A stretch of 64,000 bases of DNA from Nocardia aurea (GCF_003123685.1 NZ_QCYJ01000005.1:496001-560000); one strand, 5' to 3'. Shown: positions 9,457-18,188, numbered from the stretch's first letter. Notes: generated from the sequence alone by a model not told the origin. A program made the numbers and translations.

Positions 9457-9882
9457 TCAGTCCAGGGAGACGTATACCTCTACCGACGTGGGGCCGGTGT
9501 AGCGCTCCAGCTCGGCGGTGTGGGAGCGGGTGATGATGCCCGCGCTCTCGGCTTTCGCGACCTGGGCCCAGGCGGTGCGGAGCAGGTCGTAGGGCTTGTC
9601 GGAGACAACGAATTTCGCGTAGCGGCCGTGGGGGATGCGGGTCATGACGTCGCCGGCGTCCATCTCGTCGATATCGGCGATCTCGTAGCCGAGTACGGCG
9701 ACGGCGTGATCGTTCTGGGCGATGTAGGCGGCCACCCGCGAGACGTCCTTCTCCCTGGCCAGGTAGCGATCCCAGGTGAAATTCACCAGGTCCAGATCGC
9801 GCGCGGCCACCTCGCGGCCGGACAGCGGAATGGTGAGTCCGGCGACCAGGCTCTCGTCCAACGTGACGATCTCGAAATCCAC
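9457..9882 (-). CDS. GyrI-like effector-binding domain protein
   Basis: 141-residue protein that resembles stand-alone GyrI-like/AraC-type effector-binding domains: an alpha/beta fold ending in the typical R-Y-x-G-P-T-S-V-E-V-Y-V-S strand. The segment AKFVVSDKPYDLLRTAWAQV is also family-like. It has no DNA-binding domain, so it probably binds a small molecule or protein. It is a diverged paralogue of the gene 9 nt upstream (both begin V/M-D-F-x-x-V, then LVAGL/V), and the two form an operon. The start GTG follows GTAGGA. Physiological ligand unknown. Confidence 0.7.
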   Translation of the reverse strand: MDFEIVTLDESLVAGLTIPLSGREVAARDLDLVNFTWDRYLAREKDVSRVAAYIAQNDHAVAVLGYEIADIDEMDAGDVMTRIPHGRYAKFVVSDKPYDLLRTAWAQVAKAESAGIITRSHTAELERYTGPTSVEVYVSLD

Positions 9883-9891
9883 AGTCCGTTC

Positions 9892-10350
9892 CTACCCGTC
9901 ACTCGGTTCGACTGCCACCGCGACGAAAACCTCCGCGGTGCGGGCATCGGGATAATGTTCCCAATCGCCGGTATAGGTGCGCACTATGCGGCCCGCGGCT
10001 TCCGCGTCCCACACCGCCCGCCAGATGCTGACGATGGTATCGCCGAGATTGTCGCCACTGGCGACGAAACGGGCGAAACGTCCCGCGGGCACCCGCGCGA
10101 GAACGTCACCGGGCAGCAGGTCGGCCACGCTGTGACAGCGGTAGCCGACGATATGCGTCAGATACGAATTGATCTCCGGCGCATGGTCGACGTACGCGCT
10201 GGTCGGTGGTCCCGGTAGGCGGCGCGCCAGAACGCGCTTCCATGCTTCCTCGACCTTCGCGCGGCGCGGGCCTTCGACCGCGAGCGCCGGGCTGCGCAGC
10301 ACCACGCCCGCCACCAGCGTCTCGGGTTGGTCAACGACATTGAAATCCAC
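9892..10350 (-). CDS. GyrI-like effector-binding domain protein, paralogue
   Basis: 152 residues aligned over the whole length with the downstream paralogue: DFNVVDQPETLVAGVV at the start, YVDHAPEINSYL in the middle, RVPAGRFARFVASGDNLGDTI near 105, and WEHYPDARTAEVFVAV at the end. GTG 10350 was chosen because it gives the same N-terminus as the paralogue and has ATAGGGG upstream; the open frame extends 18 codons further without homology. The pair is likely a duplicated small-molecule-binding module with no fused regulator domain. Confidence 0.7.
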   Translation of the reverse strand: MDFNVVDQPETLVAGVVLRSPALAVEGPRRAKVEEAWKRVLARRLPGPPTSAYVDHAPEINSYLTHIVGYRCHSVADLLPGDVLARVPAGRFARFVASGDNLGDTIVSIWRAVWDAEAAGRIVRTYTGDWEHYPDARTAEVFVAVAVEPSDG

Positions 10351-10688
10351 CGGCGTAGCCCCTATTTCTAGTCTGTCTTCACTATGCGGCGCTGCCGGGC
10401 CCATCGTGGCCGCGCAGGCAGATCGCCTACGGCCCGTCGCTCGCGCCTGATATTCAATTCGCGGCAGTCGGCGGGCCGAATCGCGTTCGCCGCGTTGTCG
10501 TCGCTCGAGCGCATATCTTCCCGCATCGGTCTCTCGGTCTCGCCATCGGGCCGAATTCCGGTCGGCGCCGATACGCCCACTCTGACAAACGATGCTGCCA
10601 TGTCCCGCGTTCCCGGTGGGCGTCGTAGGTCACAAGATCGACACTAGATGGCACGGCCGAGTGATTATCGCCCCGGGGCGGCGCATGT
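10351..10688. other. 338-bp gap without a recognisable gene
   Basis: Lies between the 3' end of the second PBP gene and the start of the GyrI-like operon, both on the minus strand. It must hold the promoter of the GyrI-like pair. The open frames here show no homology I recognise and look like chance frames in GC-rich DNA. Confidence 0.5.
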
Positions 10689-12959
10689 TTATCGCCCTCC
10701 GGGCACGTTCAGCCCGGGGAAGATCTCCGTTGGGCGGGGTTGCTCGGCGCCGGGCGGGATGATCACCGGCGGTGCGGGCTTGGTGGTCTGCGGCGGATTC
10801 AGGATGTCGTACGGGCCGCCCGAGGGTTTGCCGGGATCGATGAGTCCCGGCGTCGCACCGCCGGGGACATCCAGTGTCGGAAATTGTTCTATCGGTGTTC
10901 CCTCCAATGCCGCGTCCATCATCTGTTTCCAGATATCCGCGGGTAATCCGGAACCGTAGATATCTCCGCCACGGGCCGTGCGAATTGCTTGTGATTGTTC
11001 CGAACCGACCCAGACGGCGGTGGACAACGACGGCGTGAAACCGATCATCCACGCGTCCTTGTTCGAATCGGATTCACCGAGTTGTGTGGTGCCGGTCTTG
11101 GCGCCGGACGGGCGTCCTCCGGACAGTCCGTGGCCGTTGGAGTAGGTGGCGATCGGGAGCATGGCCTGCGCGGTGTTTTCGGCGACGGCGCGGGGGATGC
11201 GCTGTTCACCCGGCGGCATCTGCTCGCCCACCCTGGTCTCCTCGGCGCCGCGATCGAGCAGGACGCGACCGTCCCCGGTGACGACGCGCTGGACGAAATA
11301 GGGCCGGTGATAGATGCCCGACGCCGCGATGGTGGCGTAGGCCGATGCCATGTCGATCGGACGGACCAGGTACTGCCCCAGCACTATTCCGTTGAGTGGG
11401 CGACCACCGTCCTCGGTGAGGGTCTTACCGGCGACACCGGGGATCTCCTCGGGGATGCCGGCCTGGTGCGCGGCGTCGGCGATCGCCTTCGGCCCGTCGA
11501 ACATCATCATGGTCAGCCGGTAGAAACTGGTGTTGAGCGACCGTTTCAGTGCCTCCGCCATGGTGCATTTACCGCAGTACTCACCGTCGACGTTGGTGAT
11601 CTGGGTGCCGCGGTCGGTGACCGGCGCGCTGTCGAGGACCCGACTCAGCGGGATGCTCTGCTGCTGAGCCGCGATCGCCGCGAAAACCTTGAAGGCCGAA
11701 CCGGTTTGCAGCGGAGCCTGCGCGAAGTCGTAGCCGAACCCGTCCGGCCCGCCGTAGTACGCGCGCACCGCGCCCGAACGCGGATCGATCGAGACCACCG
11801 CCCCGCGCAGGTGCGGCGGCTGGTTGTCGAGCCGGTCGCTGATCGCGCCGAGCGCGGCCTGCTGGGCTTTGGGGTCGATGGTGGTGGTGATCTGGAGCGC
11901 GCCGGTGTTCAGTTCGCGCTCGCTGATCCCGGACTCACGCAATTCGCGCACGACCTGGGTGCGGATCAGGCCCTCCGGTCCGCGCGACTCGGTGTCGTTC
12001 GGCAGATCGGCGATCGGCACGATATCCGGGAAGACCGTCGCGTCGCGGTCACCCGGCGCGAGCACCCCCATCTCCACCATGCCGTCGACGACGTAGTGCC
12101 ACCGCGTCTTCAGTTCCGGCAGATGGGTTTCCGGATCGAGTATCGACGGTGTCCGCAGCACCGCGGCGAGCACGGCGCCCTCGGCCAGCGTCAGTTCCGC
12201 GGGCGGCTTGGCGAAATACGCCTGCGACGCGGCGGCGATCCCGTAGGAGCCGCGACCGTAATAGACGGTGTTGAGGTACGCGGCGAGGATGTCGTCCTTA
12301 CTCCATTGCCGCGCCATCTTGGCCGCGATGATCAGTTCCCGCATCTTGCGGGTGAGTGTGCGTTCCGACCCGAGGAACGCGTTCTTCACGTACTGCTGGG
12401 TGATGGTCGAACCACCGCCCGCGTTGTCGTGCCCCGCGATGTTGTCCCGCACCGCCCGCAGGAACCCCGAGGTCGAGTATCCGGGATTGGTATAGAAGTC
12501 CCTGTCCTCGGCCGACAGCACCGCGTCCCGCACCGGCTGCGGTACCTGCGCCAGCGGCACCGGCGTCCGATTCCCTTCCGGTGGAACGACCTTCGCGATC
12601 ACCGTGGTTCCGTCCGCCGCGAGCACGGTGGCGATCTGATTACTCTGCACCGCTTCCGGATCGGGAATCTCCGCACTCCAGTACACGAGGACGAACAGCA
12701 ACGACGGCGCCGCGACGAAGAGAATGAACAACGCCAGGCATAGTCGCCGAAACCGCTCCCCTCGCGTACGCCTCTTCGGCGGAACATCTTCGGGGTTGGT
12801 CGTATCGGCCGTCATCGCCTCCCGCCGCGACTCCGCCACGCCCCCAGCGCTTTCCGCCCGCCTCTCCCGAGTCCCCTTGAACCCCGCTATCGAGGTATAG
12901 GGAACCTCTCCGGGCTCCTCCGCATCACCACGTCCGCGCCTCTTCCCGAACGAGCCCAC
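10689..12959 (-). CDS. second bifunctional class A penicillin-binding protein (PonA1 paralogue)
   Basis: 756-residue peptidoglycan synthase. A short cytoplasmic tail (1-70) precedes one transmembrane helix (about 73-94). The GT51 domain has AEDRDFYTNPGYS (Glu151) and GGSTITQQ; the transpeptidase has SAFK (Ser421), SLN (474) and KTGT (621-624). The sequence closely follows PonA1 at 2062-4974 but lacks its 240-residue Pro-rich tail. Start: GTG 12959 has an excellent ribosome site (GGAGGAGAGG, 3 nt spacer), whereas the GTG at 12992 has none and ATG 12815 has one only 2 nt away. Both active sites are complete. Two such enzymes 6 kb apart suggest local duplication. Confidence 0.93.
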   Translation of the reverse strand: MGSFGKRRGRGDAEEPGEVPYTSIAGFKGTRERRAESAGGVAESRREAMTADTTNPEDVPPKRRTRGERFRRLCLALFILFVAAPSLLFVLVYWSAEIPDPEAVQSNQIATVLAADGTTVIAKVVPPEGNRTPVPLAQVPQPVRDAVLSAEDRDFYTNPGYSTSGFLRAVRDNIAGHDNAGGGSTITQQYVKNAFLGSERTLTRKMRELIIAAKMARQWSKDDILAAYLNTVYYGRGSYGIAAASQAYFAKPPAELTLAEGAVLAAVLRTPSILDPETHLPELKTRWHYVVDGMVEMGVLAPGDRDATVFPDIVPIADLPNDTESRGPEGLIRTQVVRELRESGISERELNTGALQITTTIDPKAQQAALGAISDRLDNQPPHLRGAVVSIDPRSGAVRAYYGGPDGFGYDFAQAPLQTGSAFKVFAAIAAQQQSIPLSRVLDSAPVTDRGTQITNVDGEYCGKCTMAEALKRSLNTSFYRLTMMMFDGPKAIADAAHQAGIPEEIPGVAGKTLTEDGGRPLNGIVLGQYLVRPIDMASAYATIAASGIYHRPYFVQRVVTGDGRVLLDRGAEETRVGEQMPPGEQRIPRAVAENTAQAMLPIATYSNGHGLSGGRPSGAKTGTTQLGESDSNKDAWMIGFTPSLSTAVWVGSEQSQAIRTARGGDIYGSGLPADIWKQMMDAALEGTPIEQFPTLDVPGGATPGLIDPGKPSGGPYDILNPPQTTKPAPPVIIPPGAEQPRPTEIFPGLNVPGGR

Positions 12960-13659
12960 GATCCTCTCCTCCCGGAGCGCAGCAGAACCCACCTGCGGTC
13001 GATACGGACACCTCGATCGTCCACACAGAGCCTGCCCCGGACTCTACCCGCGCCGCCTCCCTCCACGAAGAACACGCCCCCACCGGTGTTCCCCCTCTTC
13101 GTGCCCCCCGGCCGTCCACGTAACAGCGAAGTCCTACTTGCCCCAGCCGCATAAGCCTGAGTCAGTGCCCACACACACACACACCCGAGCCGCATGCGCC
13201 CGAACGCCACTCCCACCGGCCCGGCCTCCCCCACAGTCTTCCTCCACGGTGAAGGCCCACCTACCCGAATTCGTTCGTGCTGACGCCACCCGCGACCGTC
13301 CCAAGGCCAGCGTGGGCGCCGCAAGGTCAGCGTGGCCGCCATGGTCCCGCACATGCTCGACCCATCAACGACAAAGTCGTTCGATGTGCCGACCGGCGCC
13401 CCGCACGGCACCGCTCAGCCGAACGGCACCTTCGCCAGGTACACCTCACACCTGACCCGCACGCTCCCGAGGCACCATCCCCACATGCTCTGGTCGGCAT
13501 CAGGCGCGACCATCGCGGCGATCAGATTTCCCAACACGATGTTGTCGATGACCGCGCCGACCGCGCCTATTCAGCCGACCCACCCAGCAGCCCCAAAAGC
13601 GGGTTTCCCACTCAACTTCCCCCGCACGGCGCGAGCCCGACGAGCGCCCGTTCGCGGCC

Positions 13660-13725
13660 GTCTCGCGTCCGAGCGGTCGAGACAATGCGCCGAAGGCGCG
13701 AGTATCGACCGCTCGGACGCGAGAC
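13660..13725. repeat. 21-bp perfect inverted repeat with nested hairpin
   Basis: Arms 13660-13680 and 13705-13725 are perfect 21-bp reverse complements. The 24-nt loop contains a second hairpin (GCGCC at 13687-13691 with GGCGC at 13695-13699). It sits directly downstream of the sugar-operon terminator. It could be a second termination structure, a protein-binding palindrome or a copy of a dispersed palindromic repeat. Confidence 0.8.
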
Positions 13726-13750
13726 AAAAAGGGCCGCGAACCCGCGGCCC
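13726..13750 (-). terminator. terminator of the lpqY-sugA-sugB operon
   Basis: On the minus strand, just after the sugB stop, an 8-bp GC stem (13743-13750 with 13731-13738, 4-nt loop) is followed by five Ts (13726-13730 in complement). This is a canonical rho-independent terminator. Confidence 0.8.
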
Positions 13751-13764
13751 CGGCCGCCAATATT

Positions 13765-14634
13765 TCAGCTCTTGACGCCGCCCGCCGTCAGGCCGGAGAT
13801 GATGCGGCGTTGGAAGATGAGGACCATGACGACCAGTGGGATGGTGACGATGGTGCCCGCGGCCATGATGGCGGCGTAGGGCTGGACCAGCGGGTTGTTT
13901 CCGGAGAATCGCGCGATGGCGACGGTGACCGGTTCGGTGCTGCCGCTGGAGAGGAGCCTGGCCAGCAGGTATTCGTTGACGGCGGCGATGAAGGCGAGGA
14001 TCGCGGTGGTGAAGACGGCGGGGGCGGCCAGCGGCAGCATGACCAGGCGGAAGGCCTGTGCTTTGGTCGCGCCGTCGATGCGGGCGGCTTCTTCGAGTTC
14101 CCAGGGCAGTTCGGCGAAGAAGGAGGCGAGGATGTAGACCGTCATCGGCAGGACGAACGAGATGTTCGGGATGATCATGGCCTGGTACTGCCCGATCCAG
14201 CCGAGGTTGGTGAACAGCTGGAACAGGGGGGTGACCAGGACGACGACGGGGAACATCGAGGCGCTGAGGATCAGGCCGGAGACGACGTAGCGGCCTTTGA
14301 AGGTGAGTCGTGCCAGCGCGTAGGCGGCGAAGATGCCGATCACCAGCGCGATGGCGGTGGTGATGGAGCCGATGATCAGGCTGTTGATCAGGGCGCTGCC
14401 GAAGTCGTTGCCGCGGCTGGTGTCGAAGGCGTTGCGGAAGTTCTCCAGCGTGACGTGGGTCGGCCACGGTGTGTTGTCGAAGGTGTAGTCGGGGTCGCGG
14501 AACGCGGTGACGGCCATCCAGTAGAAGGGGGCGAGGCCCCACACCAGCACGATCAGCACGCCGAGGTACAGGCGGACGGTGCCGAGTTTCTTGGTGAACG
14601 GCACCGGTCGCGTCGCGGGATTCTTGGTGGTCAT
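13765..14634 (-). CDS. sugB: sugar ABC transporter permease, SugB/MalG type
   Basis: Second membrane subunit of a carbohydrate importer of the LpqY-SugABC class, which in mycobacteria recycles trehalose. 289 residues, six predicted helices, and the EAA loop that docks the ATPase (EEAARIDGATKAQAFRLVMLP, about 190-210). The start ATG shares its A with the stop of the 48-aa ORF upstream. No ATPase gene follows, unlike the mycobacterial sugC arrangement; a matching ATPase is encoded at 22017-23108. Substrate assignment rests on the similarity of the binding protein to LpqY and is tentative. Confidence 0.88.
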   Translation of the reverse strand: MTTKNPATRPVPFTKKLGTVRLYLGVLIVLVWGLAPFYWMAVTAFRDPDYTFDNTPWPTHVTLENFRNAFDTSRGNDFGSALINSLIIGSITTAIALVIGIFAAYALARLTFKGRYVVSGLILSASMFPVVVLVTPLFQLFTNLGWIGQYQAMIIPNISFVLPMTVYILASFFAELPWELEEAARIDGATKAQAFRLVMLPLAAPAVFTTAILAFIAAVNEYLLARLLSSGSTEPVTVAIARFSGNNPLVQPYAAIMAAGTIVTIPLVVMVLIFQRRIISGLTAGGVKS

Positions 14635-14780
14635 CAGTGCGCCTCCGGAGATCTGCGGGGCACCCGCACCCGGTCGGGCCGAATGGCCGCTGCGCGATTG
14701 TGGCTCATCCTGCCCTGCTGTGGTCTGCGGGGCACCCGCACCCGGTCGGGCCGAATGGCCGCTGCGCGATTGTCGCTCAT
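14634..14780 (-). CDS. 48-aa repeat ORF coupled between sugA and sugB
   Basis: A short frame made of two nearly identical 24-residue units, each M-S-x-N-R-A-A-A-I-R-P-D-R-V-R-V-P-R-R. Its ATG overlaps the sugA stop (ATGA), and its TGA overlaps the sugB ATG by one base, so ribosomes could pass through all three frames. It is strongly basic, with no membrane segment. It arises from a 72-bp tandem duplication that keeps the frame open. It may be a true small protein, or a palindromic repeat element tolerated because it preserves coupling. I do not know a function. Confidence 0.5.
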   Translation of the reverse strand: MSDNRAAAIRPDRVRVPRRPQQGRMSHNRAAAIRPDRVRVPRRSPEAH

Positions 14781-14788
14781 CCTGCCCT
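14652..14788. repeat. 72-bp-period tandem repeat (2 copies)
   Basis: Copies at 14652-14716 and 14724-14788 match at 64 of 65 positions, separated by 7 nt. Each copy contains three short palindromes (GCGGG/CCCGC, CCCG/CGGG, GGCC/GGCC), so it resembles a REP-type element. The period is 24 codons. Confidence 0.9.
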
Positions 14789-15799
14789 CCGTTGGTCTTC
14801 CTGTGTGCGGACGGCGTTCGCGCCGAGCACTTTCACGAGCACGAACGCGATCGCGAAGATGAGCAGGAAGGTGAGCGTCGACAGGGCGGCGGCGCTGTTG
14901 GGTCCTTGGCGCACCTGGTCGACGACCAGGATCGATACCGTGCGGGTGGAGGGGTTGCCCAGCGTCATGATCGCGGGCAGGTCGTACATGCGCAGCGCGT
15001 CCATGGTGCGGAACAGCACCGCGACCAGCAGCGCGGGTTTGAGCAGCGGCAGCGTGATCTGGGTGAACCGCTGCCACGCGGTGGCGCCGTCGACCTTGGC
15101 GGCTTCGTAGACGTCGGCGGGGATCACCTGGAGCCCCGCGAGCAGCAGCAGCGCCATGAACGGCGTCGTCTTCCACACGTCGGCGGCGATGACCGCGAAT
15201 CGCGACGGCCATTCGTCGGAGGTCCACAGGATGTGGGTGCCGAACACGCGGTTGACCACGCCGTCGTACTGGAACATGAATTCCCACAGTCGCGCCGTGA
15301 CGGCGGTCGGAATGGCCCACGGGATGAGCACGGCCGCGCGCAGCAGCGCTCGCCCGCGGAAGGTCTTGCCCATCACCATGGCCATGCTCAGCCCGATGCC
15401 CGCTTCCAGCGCGACGGTGATCACGGTGAAGAACAGGGTGACCCCGATGGCCATCCAGAACTGCGAGCCGAGGTTGCCGGTCGGGCACGAGACCGTCTCG
15501 CCACCGGCTTGGCACTGCTGCAACAGCCAGTGCGTGTAGTTCGAGAAGCCGGCGTTGCCGCCTTCGACGAACATGCCGGTGGACGGGTCGAGGCCCTGGT
15601 CCTTCTGGAAGGACATCCACAGCGCTCTGGCCACCGGATATCCGATGACGACGACGAGCGCGATCAGTACCGGGGTCACCAAGAGCCAGGCTCTACCGGA
15701 TTTGCGTAATTCCAGCGCCATGCTCTCGCCGAATCCGCGTTTACGCGGCAGGAATTCGTCGTTCGGCACGCGCGTGGCCGTTCCCGAAGGATCCGACAC
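14777..15799 (-). CDS. sugA: sugar ABC transporter permease, SugA/MalF type
   Basis: First membrane subunit of the importer. 340 residues: a cytoplasmic N-tail, helix 1 near 37-58, a long periplasmic loop with a pair of cysteines (LQQCQ and VSCPTG), then five helices. The EAA loop EAAKVDGATAWQRFTQITLP (about 232-251) contacts the ATPase. The start is GTG 15799, 49 nt after the lpqY stop. The 3' end overlaps the 48-aa repeat ORF by 4 nt. Confidence 0.88.
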   Translation of the reverse strand: MSDPSGTATRVPNDEFLPRKRGFGESMALELRKSGRAWLLVTPVLIALVVVIGYPVARALWMSFQKDQGLDPSTGMFVEGGNAGFSNYTHWLLQQCQAGGETVSCPTGNLGSQFWMAIGVTLFFTVITVALEAGIGLSMAMVMGKTFRGRALLRAAVLIPWAIPTAVTARLWEFMFQYDGVVNRVFGTHILWTSDEWPSRFAVIAADVWKTTPFMALLLLAGLQVIPADVYEAAKVDGATAWQRFTQITLPLLKPALLVAVLFRTMDALRMYDLPAIMTLGNPSTRTVSILVVDQVRQGPNSAAALSTLTFLLIFAIAFVLVKVLGANAVRTQEDQRRAG

Positions 15800-15848
15800 C
15801 GTTATCTCACTCCTACGGGCTGGTCGGGTCCGCTGCTCCGCGCACCGT

Positions 15849-17150
15849 TTACGATCCGGCCGTCTCGATACCCTGTTGCATTCCGGTGATCGCCTCGTCG
15901 ACCGACTTGGATCCCTTCAGCGCAGCATAGGCGTTGTCCTGGATGGCCTTCGACACCGCGGGATAGAACGGCGTCACCGGGCGCGGCACCGCGCTGGCGA
16001 TGGAATCCTTGAGCGCGGGCAGGTACGGCATCTTCGCGATCAGCGCCGGGTCGTCGTACATGGAGGCACGCACCGAAGGCAGTGCGCCCGAGGCGATGAT
16101 GTGCTGGGCGTCCTCGCTGATCAGGAAGCGCAGGAAGTCGAGCGCGGTGGCCTTGTTCTTGGAGAACGCGCTGATGGCGGCGTTGTAGCCACCGAGAGTC
16201 GAGGCGCCGACGCCGTTCTCGCCCGGCAGCGGCGCGACCCCGAATTTGTCCTTCACGTCGGAGGATTCCGCGCCGACGTCGCCGAAGGTGGACGGCCACG
16301 AGCGCAGGAACATCAGTTTGCCGGTCGCGAAGGCGTTGCTGGATTCGGGTTCCTTGAAGGTGATCGCCTCGGGCGGGATGTCGCCGTTCTTGAAGGCGTT
16401 CACCAGCGTGCTCAGACCGGCCTTGGCCTGCGGGGTGTTCACCGTCGCGGTCTTGCCGTCGGGGCCGACGAAGGTGCCGCCGAAGGCGTTGATGACCTCG
16501 GAGGTGTTCACGGTCAGGCCCTCGTATGGCGCGAACTGGCCCGCGTAGCAGCCGATGTTGTTGTCGCGCGCGATCTGGCACTGGCCGAGCATTTCCGCCC
16601 AGGTCTTCGGCGGGTTCGGGACCAGATCCTTGCGGTAGAACAGCAGTCCGCCGTTGGTGTTGCGCGGCGCGGCGTAGAGGGTGTTGTTGTAGGTGGCGCT
16701 GGCGACCGGGGGCGACAGCAGCGTCGAGGTGTCGATCGCGAAGGAGTCCTTCAGCGGCTGGATCCAGCCCTTGGCCGCGAATTCGGCGGTCCACGGCACG
16801 TCGAGCGCGACCACGTCGTAGCCGGACTGCTTGGAACGCATGTGTTCGACGAGGTCGTCGTACTGCTGCGAGGCGTCGTTCGATTGTTCCTTGAACGTCA
16901 CCTGCTCGTCGGGATGCGAGGCGTTCCAGCGCTCGATGAGCTGCTTGACCACGCCGGTCTCGGTGGTGTCCTTACCTTCGACGTAGGTGATCGGGCCGCG
17001 TCCGGTGAGGTTCTGGCCGGTGTTGCTGCCGCCGCTGTCGCTGGAGCATGAACTGGTGAACGTCGCCGTCAGCAGCGCCACCGACACGGCCGCGAGCGCG
17101 GCCCTCGGAACGAGCGACGAACGTAGGGACGACACCTTCTTCAAAGCCAT
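15849..17150 (-). CDS. lpqY: sugar-binding lipoprotein, LpqY-like
   Basis: Extracytoplasmic solute-binding protein of family 1, anchored by lipidation. 433 residues: export signal 1-34 with the lipobox Cys at about 35 (TSSC, so the -3 residue is a non-standard Thr). YDVVALDVPWTAEFAAKGW, YAAPRNTNGGLLFYRKDL, LPSVRASMYDDP and PRPVTPFYPAVS all have counterparts in M. tuberculosis LpqY, the trehalose receptor. It is the first gene of lpqY-sugA-(48-aa ORF)-sugB. The start ATG at 17150 faces a 183-bp promoter region shared with the divergent DUF2786 gene. A maltose-like substrate is the main alternative to trehalose. Confidence 0.82.
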   Translation of the reverse strand: MALKKVSSLRSSLVPRAALAAVSVALLTATFTSSCSSDSGGSNTGQNLTGRGPITYVEGKDTTETGVVKQLIERWNASHPDEQVTFKEQSNDASQQYDDLVEHMRSKQSGYDVVALDVPWTAEFAAKGWIQPLKDSFAIDTSTLLSPPVASATYNNTLYAAPRNTNGGLLFYRKDLVPNPPKTWAEMLGQCQIARDNNIGCYAGQFAPYEGLTVNTSEVINAFGGTFVGPDGKTATVNTPQAKAGLSTLVNAFKNGDIPPEAITFKEPESSNAFATGKLMFLRSWPSTFGDVGAESSDVKDKFGVAPLPGENGVGASTLGGYNAAISAFSKNKATALDFLRFLISEDAQHIIASGALPSVRASMYDDPALIAKMPYLPALKDSIASAVPRPVTPFYPAVSKAIQDNAYAALKGSKSVDEAITGMQQGIETAGS

Positions 17151-17333
17151 CTAGGACACACTCCATTGTCTACGACGTGAGCAGCGGCACACCGTCCGGT
17201 GCACAACGCAAGATACATCGTGTTCATCTCGGCTGCCCGACTCTCCTTCGTTTCTGTGGTGAGACATACCCGCACCCGGCCGGGGTTGTGGGCCGTCGCG
17301 ACGATGACGCCGTGACAATTACCCTGGGGGGCG

Positions 17334-18188
17334 ATGACTTCGCCTGATACGGGTACCGACCGGATGCTCACGCGGATCGGCGGCCTGCTGCGCAAGGCCG
17401 AATCGACCGATAACGAACACGAGGCCGAGGCTTTCCTGGCCGCGGCGCAACGGCTGGCCACCCGTTCCTCCATCGATCTGACGGTGGCCCGCGCGCACGT
17501 GGCGGGTCGCGAGCGCAGGTCGACGCCCACCCAGCGGGTGATTCCGATCGGCGCGCCGGGCAAGAAGGGGCTGCGCACCTACGTGCAGTTGTTCGTGGCC
17601 ATCGCGTCGGCCAATGATGTGCGCTGCGATGTCGCGCGCACCTCGACCCAGGTCTACGCCTTCGGGTTCGATTCCGATATCGACACCTGCGAGGCGCTGT
17701 ACACGAGTCTGCTGGTGCAGATGGTGCGCGCGTCGGATCACTACATCAAATCCGGGCAGTACCGCACCGCGACGGTGGACAAGATCGTCGTGGAGAAGAA
17801 GTGGGGGCGGCAGGTCCAGCGGCGCGTGCAGGCCCCTGTCGCACCGGTGACAGCGCGCCTGAATTTCCAGATGGCCTTCGCCGCGCGGATCGGACGCCGA
17901 TTGGCGCAGGTGCGATCGGAGGTCGAATCCGAGGCCGTCGCGCCGTCGGCGACGGCTGCGGAGTCGGCTGAGGGGACCGCGCTCGCGCTACGCGACAAGG
18001 AACTGGAACTCACCGATTTCTACGCTCGCTCCTCCGAGGCGCGCGGAACCTGGCGCGGGCCGCAGGCCTCGGCCGGACATTCGGTGGCGGCGCGCCAAGC
18101 CGGGGATCGAGCGGGACGGGCCGCGCGGATCGGCACCGCCCCCGAATTGGGTGCCGCCCGTGGACAATTGACCGAGGGCCAGGGATGA
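17334..18188 (+). CDS. DUF2786 domain protein
   Basis: 284 residues. The N-terminal DUF2786 domain (about 8-50) has the signature RIGGLLRKAESTDNEHEAEAFLAAAQRLATR. The middle part resembles the DUF7168-type extension (VQLFVAIASANDVRC, FGFDSDIDTCEALYTSLLVQM), and the C-terminus is low-complexity Ala/Gly/Arg. It precedes a HEXXH-type protein of the Rv0185 type, a pairing also seen in mycobacteria. Function unknown; a role with nucleic acids is often suggested for DUF2786. A TACCCT box (17320-17325) lies 8 nt before the ATG, with a G-run between. Confidence 0.85.
   Translation: MTSPDTGTDRMLTRIGGLLRKAESTDNEHEAEAFLAAAQRLATRSSIDLTVARAHVAGRERRSTPTQRVIPIGAPGKKGLRTYVQLFVAIASANDVRCDVARTSTQVYAFGFDSDIDTCEALYTSLLVQMVRASDHYIKSGQYRTATVDKIVVEKKWGRQVQRRVQAPVAPVTARLNFQMAFAARIGRRLAQVRSEVESEAVAPSATAAESAEGTALALRDKELELTDFYARSSEARGTWRGPQASAGHSVAARQAGDRAGRAARIGTAPELGAARGQLTEGQG

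Larger units (their letters stand above)
12960..13764. other. 805-bp region without a recognisable gene
   Basis: Several overlapping frames run through it on both strands, but none shows a signal peptide, known motif, credible ribosome site or homology I recognise. It contains a (CA)7 tract (13170-13183), a long inverted repeat (13660-13725) and the terminator of the sugar-importer operon (13726-13750). Confidence 0.55.

Noticed and set aside
13170..13183. (CA)7 tract as a phase-variation switch
   Set aside because: It is not within or directly upstream of a supported gene, so there is nothing for it to switch.
12960..13760. Several overlapping frames of 100-200 codons on both strands
   Set aside because: No ribosome site, signal or motif; their codon pattern gives Arg/Pro/His-rich strings typical of chance frames. 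I treat the region as non-coding.
14652..14788. Possible mini-CRISPR array
   Set aside because: Only two units, with a 7-nt gap instead of a spacer of 25-40 nt, and no cas genes; it is a tandem duplication.
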